Both the position numbers and the translations under genes were made by a program. DNA of 6,199 nucleotides from Nitrospirota bacterium (GTDB lineage Bacteria > Nitrospirota > Nitrospiria > Nitrospirales > Nitrospiraceae). This document shows positions 4,920 to 6,199 of the stretch, in pieces; the first letter of the stretch is position 1; each line of letters opens with the position of its first letter. The notes beneath the pieces were generated by a model. That model worked only from the letters and a program-made list of their open reading frames with translations, did not search any database and had not been told where the DNA came from. The stretch covers positions 1 through 6,199 of the forward strand of contig SCVQ01000071.1 of NCBI GenBank assembly GCA_004296865.1. The letters run 5' to 3'.

Positions 4920-6199
4920 ATGCTCAAGGGAATGAAAATAGGACCCAAGTTCGGATTGCTGGTCGCGGTCACCGCAGTGGTGGTGACCATGATCGGCCTG
5001 TTCTTTGCCTATCGCCAAGAACAGGACAAGATGTTGATGATGCTGGAGGGCCGAGGCAAAATCATCGAGGCCCAGACCCAGGTCACCCGCGCGTACATCG
5101 CGAAGAACTACGTCTCGAAGATCAAGGATTCGAAGGCGGGGTCGCTCATCACCATTACGAAGGACCACGCGTCGGACCCCCACGGGATTCCGCTTCCGGC
5201 GACCGCCACGCGGGAGATCAGCGAGGAACTGTCCAAGACCGGCCTGTTCAATGCGCGCTTGATCAGCGCCGCTCCGCTGAATCCCGCCAACGCCAGTAAA
5301 GATGCGTTCGAGATGGAGGCGTTGAAGGCGATCATGAGCGGAGCCGAATCCTACAGCAAGGTCGAGGACTCCGGCGGGGTCCTGACGTTTCGCCGCGCCA
5401 GCCCGGACAAGGCGACCGCAACCGCCTGCATCGGCTGCCACGCGGGTAAGCAAATGGGGGATGTCTTGGGCGTGCTGAGCGTCTCGATCCCGATGAATGC
5501 CATCCAAACGGCCTCCAACGCGTCCCTGCGGACGACCGGGGGCACGATCGCCATGGTGGTGTTGGGCACGCTGGCGATGATGTACCTCTTGCTGCAATGG
5601 ATCGTGATCAAGCCGCTGGCCCACATGACGGTCATTGCCCATGACATCGCGGAAGGCGAGGGGGATCTGACCAAGCGGGTGCCGGTGGACGGCCGGGATG
5701 AAATCGCCGAACTGGGCGGATGGTTCAATGTGTTCATCGAAAAGCTGCAAGGGATGATCGGGAAAGTTGCACACGTGACCGACAAAGTGGCCGCGGCCTC
5801 GGTCCAACTCTCGGCCACGGCCGAGGAGATGTCCAAGGGGGTCGAGGGGGTCACGTCCAGAGCGGCCCAGACCGCGACGGCGGTGGAAGAAATGAACGCC
5901 ACGGTGGGCGAGGTGGCGCAGAACTCAGGCAAGGCCGCCACGATGGCGCAGGAAACCGTCCAAACCGCCCAGGGCGGGCGCGACGTGGTGAGCGAGACCA
6001 TTGCGGGGATGCAGCAGATCTCCGACGCGGTCACGCAGTCGGCCTCGATCATCGCCGCGCTCGGCAAATCGTCGGATCAGATCGGCGAGATCGTGCGCAC
6101 TATCGAGGACATTGCGGACCAGACCAATTTGCTGGCCTTGAACGCAGCGATCGAAGCGGCCAGGGCCGGCGAGCAAGGCCGGGGTTTTGCGGTCGTGGC
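4920..6199 (+). CDS. Methyl-accepting chemotaxis protein with periplasmic heme-c sensor domain (3' end missing)
   Basis: This inner-membrane chemoreceptor is cut by the window edge after 426 codons. Residues 1-10 are cytoplasmic with three lysines, followed by TM1 at about 11-31. The periplasmic domain, about 32-205, resembles DUF3365/Tll0287-like heme sensors: GIPLPAT (89-95), [18 protein letters not shown] (114-131), and a c-type heme motif CIGCH at 170-174 (bases 5427-5441). TM2 is about 206-230. HAMP is about 231-283, with KPL at its start and [22 protein letters not shown] at 245-266. A long coiled coil with methylation-type Gln/Glu-Ala stretches (for example [16 protein letters not shown], 318-333) leads to the hairpin tip that binds CheA and Che[19 protein letters not shown] (397-414) then [12 protein letters not shown]. 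Heme would be attached in the periplasm by the cytochrome c maturation system, so the likely cue is redox state or a small gas. The actual ligand is unknown. The second half of the signalling hairpin and any C-terminal pentapeptide are outside the window. Confidence 0.96.
   Translation, partial: MLKGMKIGPKFGLLVAVTAVVVTMIGLFFAYRQEQDKMLMMLEGRGKIIEAQTQVTRAYIAKNYVSKIKDSKAGSLITITKDHASDPHGIPLPATATREISEELSKTGLFNARLISAAPLNPANASKDAFEMEALKAIMSGAESYSKVEDSGGVLTFRRASPDKATATACIGCHAGKQMGDVLGVLSVSIPMNAIQTASNASLRTTGGTIAMVVLGTLAMMYLLLQWIVIKPLAHMTVIAHDIAEGEGDLTKRVPVDGRDEIAELGGWFNVFIEKLQGMIGKVAHVTDKVAAASVQLSATAEEMSKGVEGVTSRAAQTATAVEEMNATVGEVAQNSGKAATMAQETVQTAQGGRDVVSETIAGMQQISDAVTQSASIIAALGKSSDQIGEIVRTIEDIADQTNLLALNAAIEAARAGEQGRGFAVV

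Noticed and set aside
4832..5299. 155-codon + strand frame overlapping the MCP start
   Set aside because: It is out of frame with the MCP and its product is Arg/Gly/His-rich without motifs, whereas the MCP frame has membrane segments, a heme motif, HAMP and the signalling tip.
4887..5807. 306-codon minus-strand frame inside the MCP gene
   Set aside because: Antisense shadow with Asp/His/Arg/Gly-rich composition and no domain.

Overview
This GC-rich window (few gaps, strong G/C preference in third codon positions) is one co-directional bacterial chemotaxis gene cluster on the + strand. In order it holds the last codons of a probable cheY, then cheZ, cheA, cheV (a CheW-like domain fused to a receiver), cheB, and the first 426 codons of a methyl-accepting chemotaxis protein (MCP) that runs off the right edge. 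The MCP has a periplasmic domain resembling DUF3365/Tll0287-like heme-c sensors. No RNA gene, mobile element, CRISPR array or convincing rho-independent terminator is visible. The spacers between genes are 36 to 94 bases, so the genes probably form one operon or part of one.

Organism: a motile, chemotactic Gram-negative bacterium. The cheY-cheZ-cheA-cheB order resembles the Proteobacterial flagellar chemotaxis (class F) layout. Having both CheZ and CheV, a CheA with an MshEN-like insert and a heme-c MCP would also suit Nitrospirota or related lineages. That placement is inference from memory and cannot be settled without a database search.

Layout: 1-38 cheY tail; 39-102 spacer with a small potential fold and the cheZ ribosome site; 103-690 cheZ; 691-784 leader with two short hairpins and the cheA ribosome site; 785-2713 cheA; 2757-3707 cheV; 3744-4829 cheB; 4830-4919 spacer; 4920-6199 MCP, incomplete.

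How the parts work together: the MCP would signal through HAMP and a coiled-coil tip to CheA, coupled by CheV because no separate CheW is present here. CheA autophosphorylates at His48 and passes phosphate to CheY (flagellar response), CheB (receptor demethylation) and the CheV receiver (adaptation). CheZ dephosphorylates CheY-P. CheR, CheW and CheD are not in the window.

Two points stand out. The P2 position of CheA is occupied by a Pro/Ala linker plus two tandem LGEILV modules that closely match the c-di-GMP-binding MshEN (T2SSE_N) motif. The MCP carries a CxxCH heme-c motif in its periplasmic loop. Together they suggest, as a hypothesis, that this array could combine a redox or gas cue with a second-messenger input.
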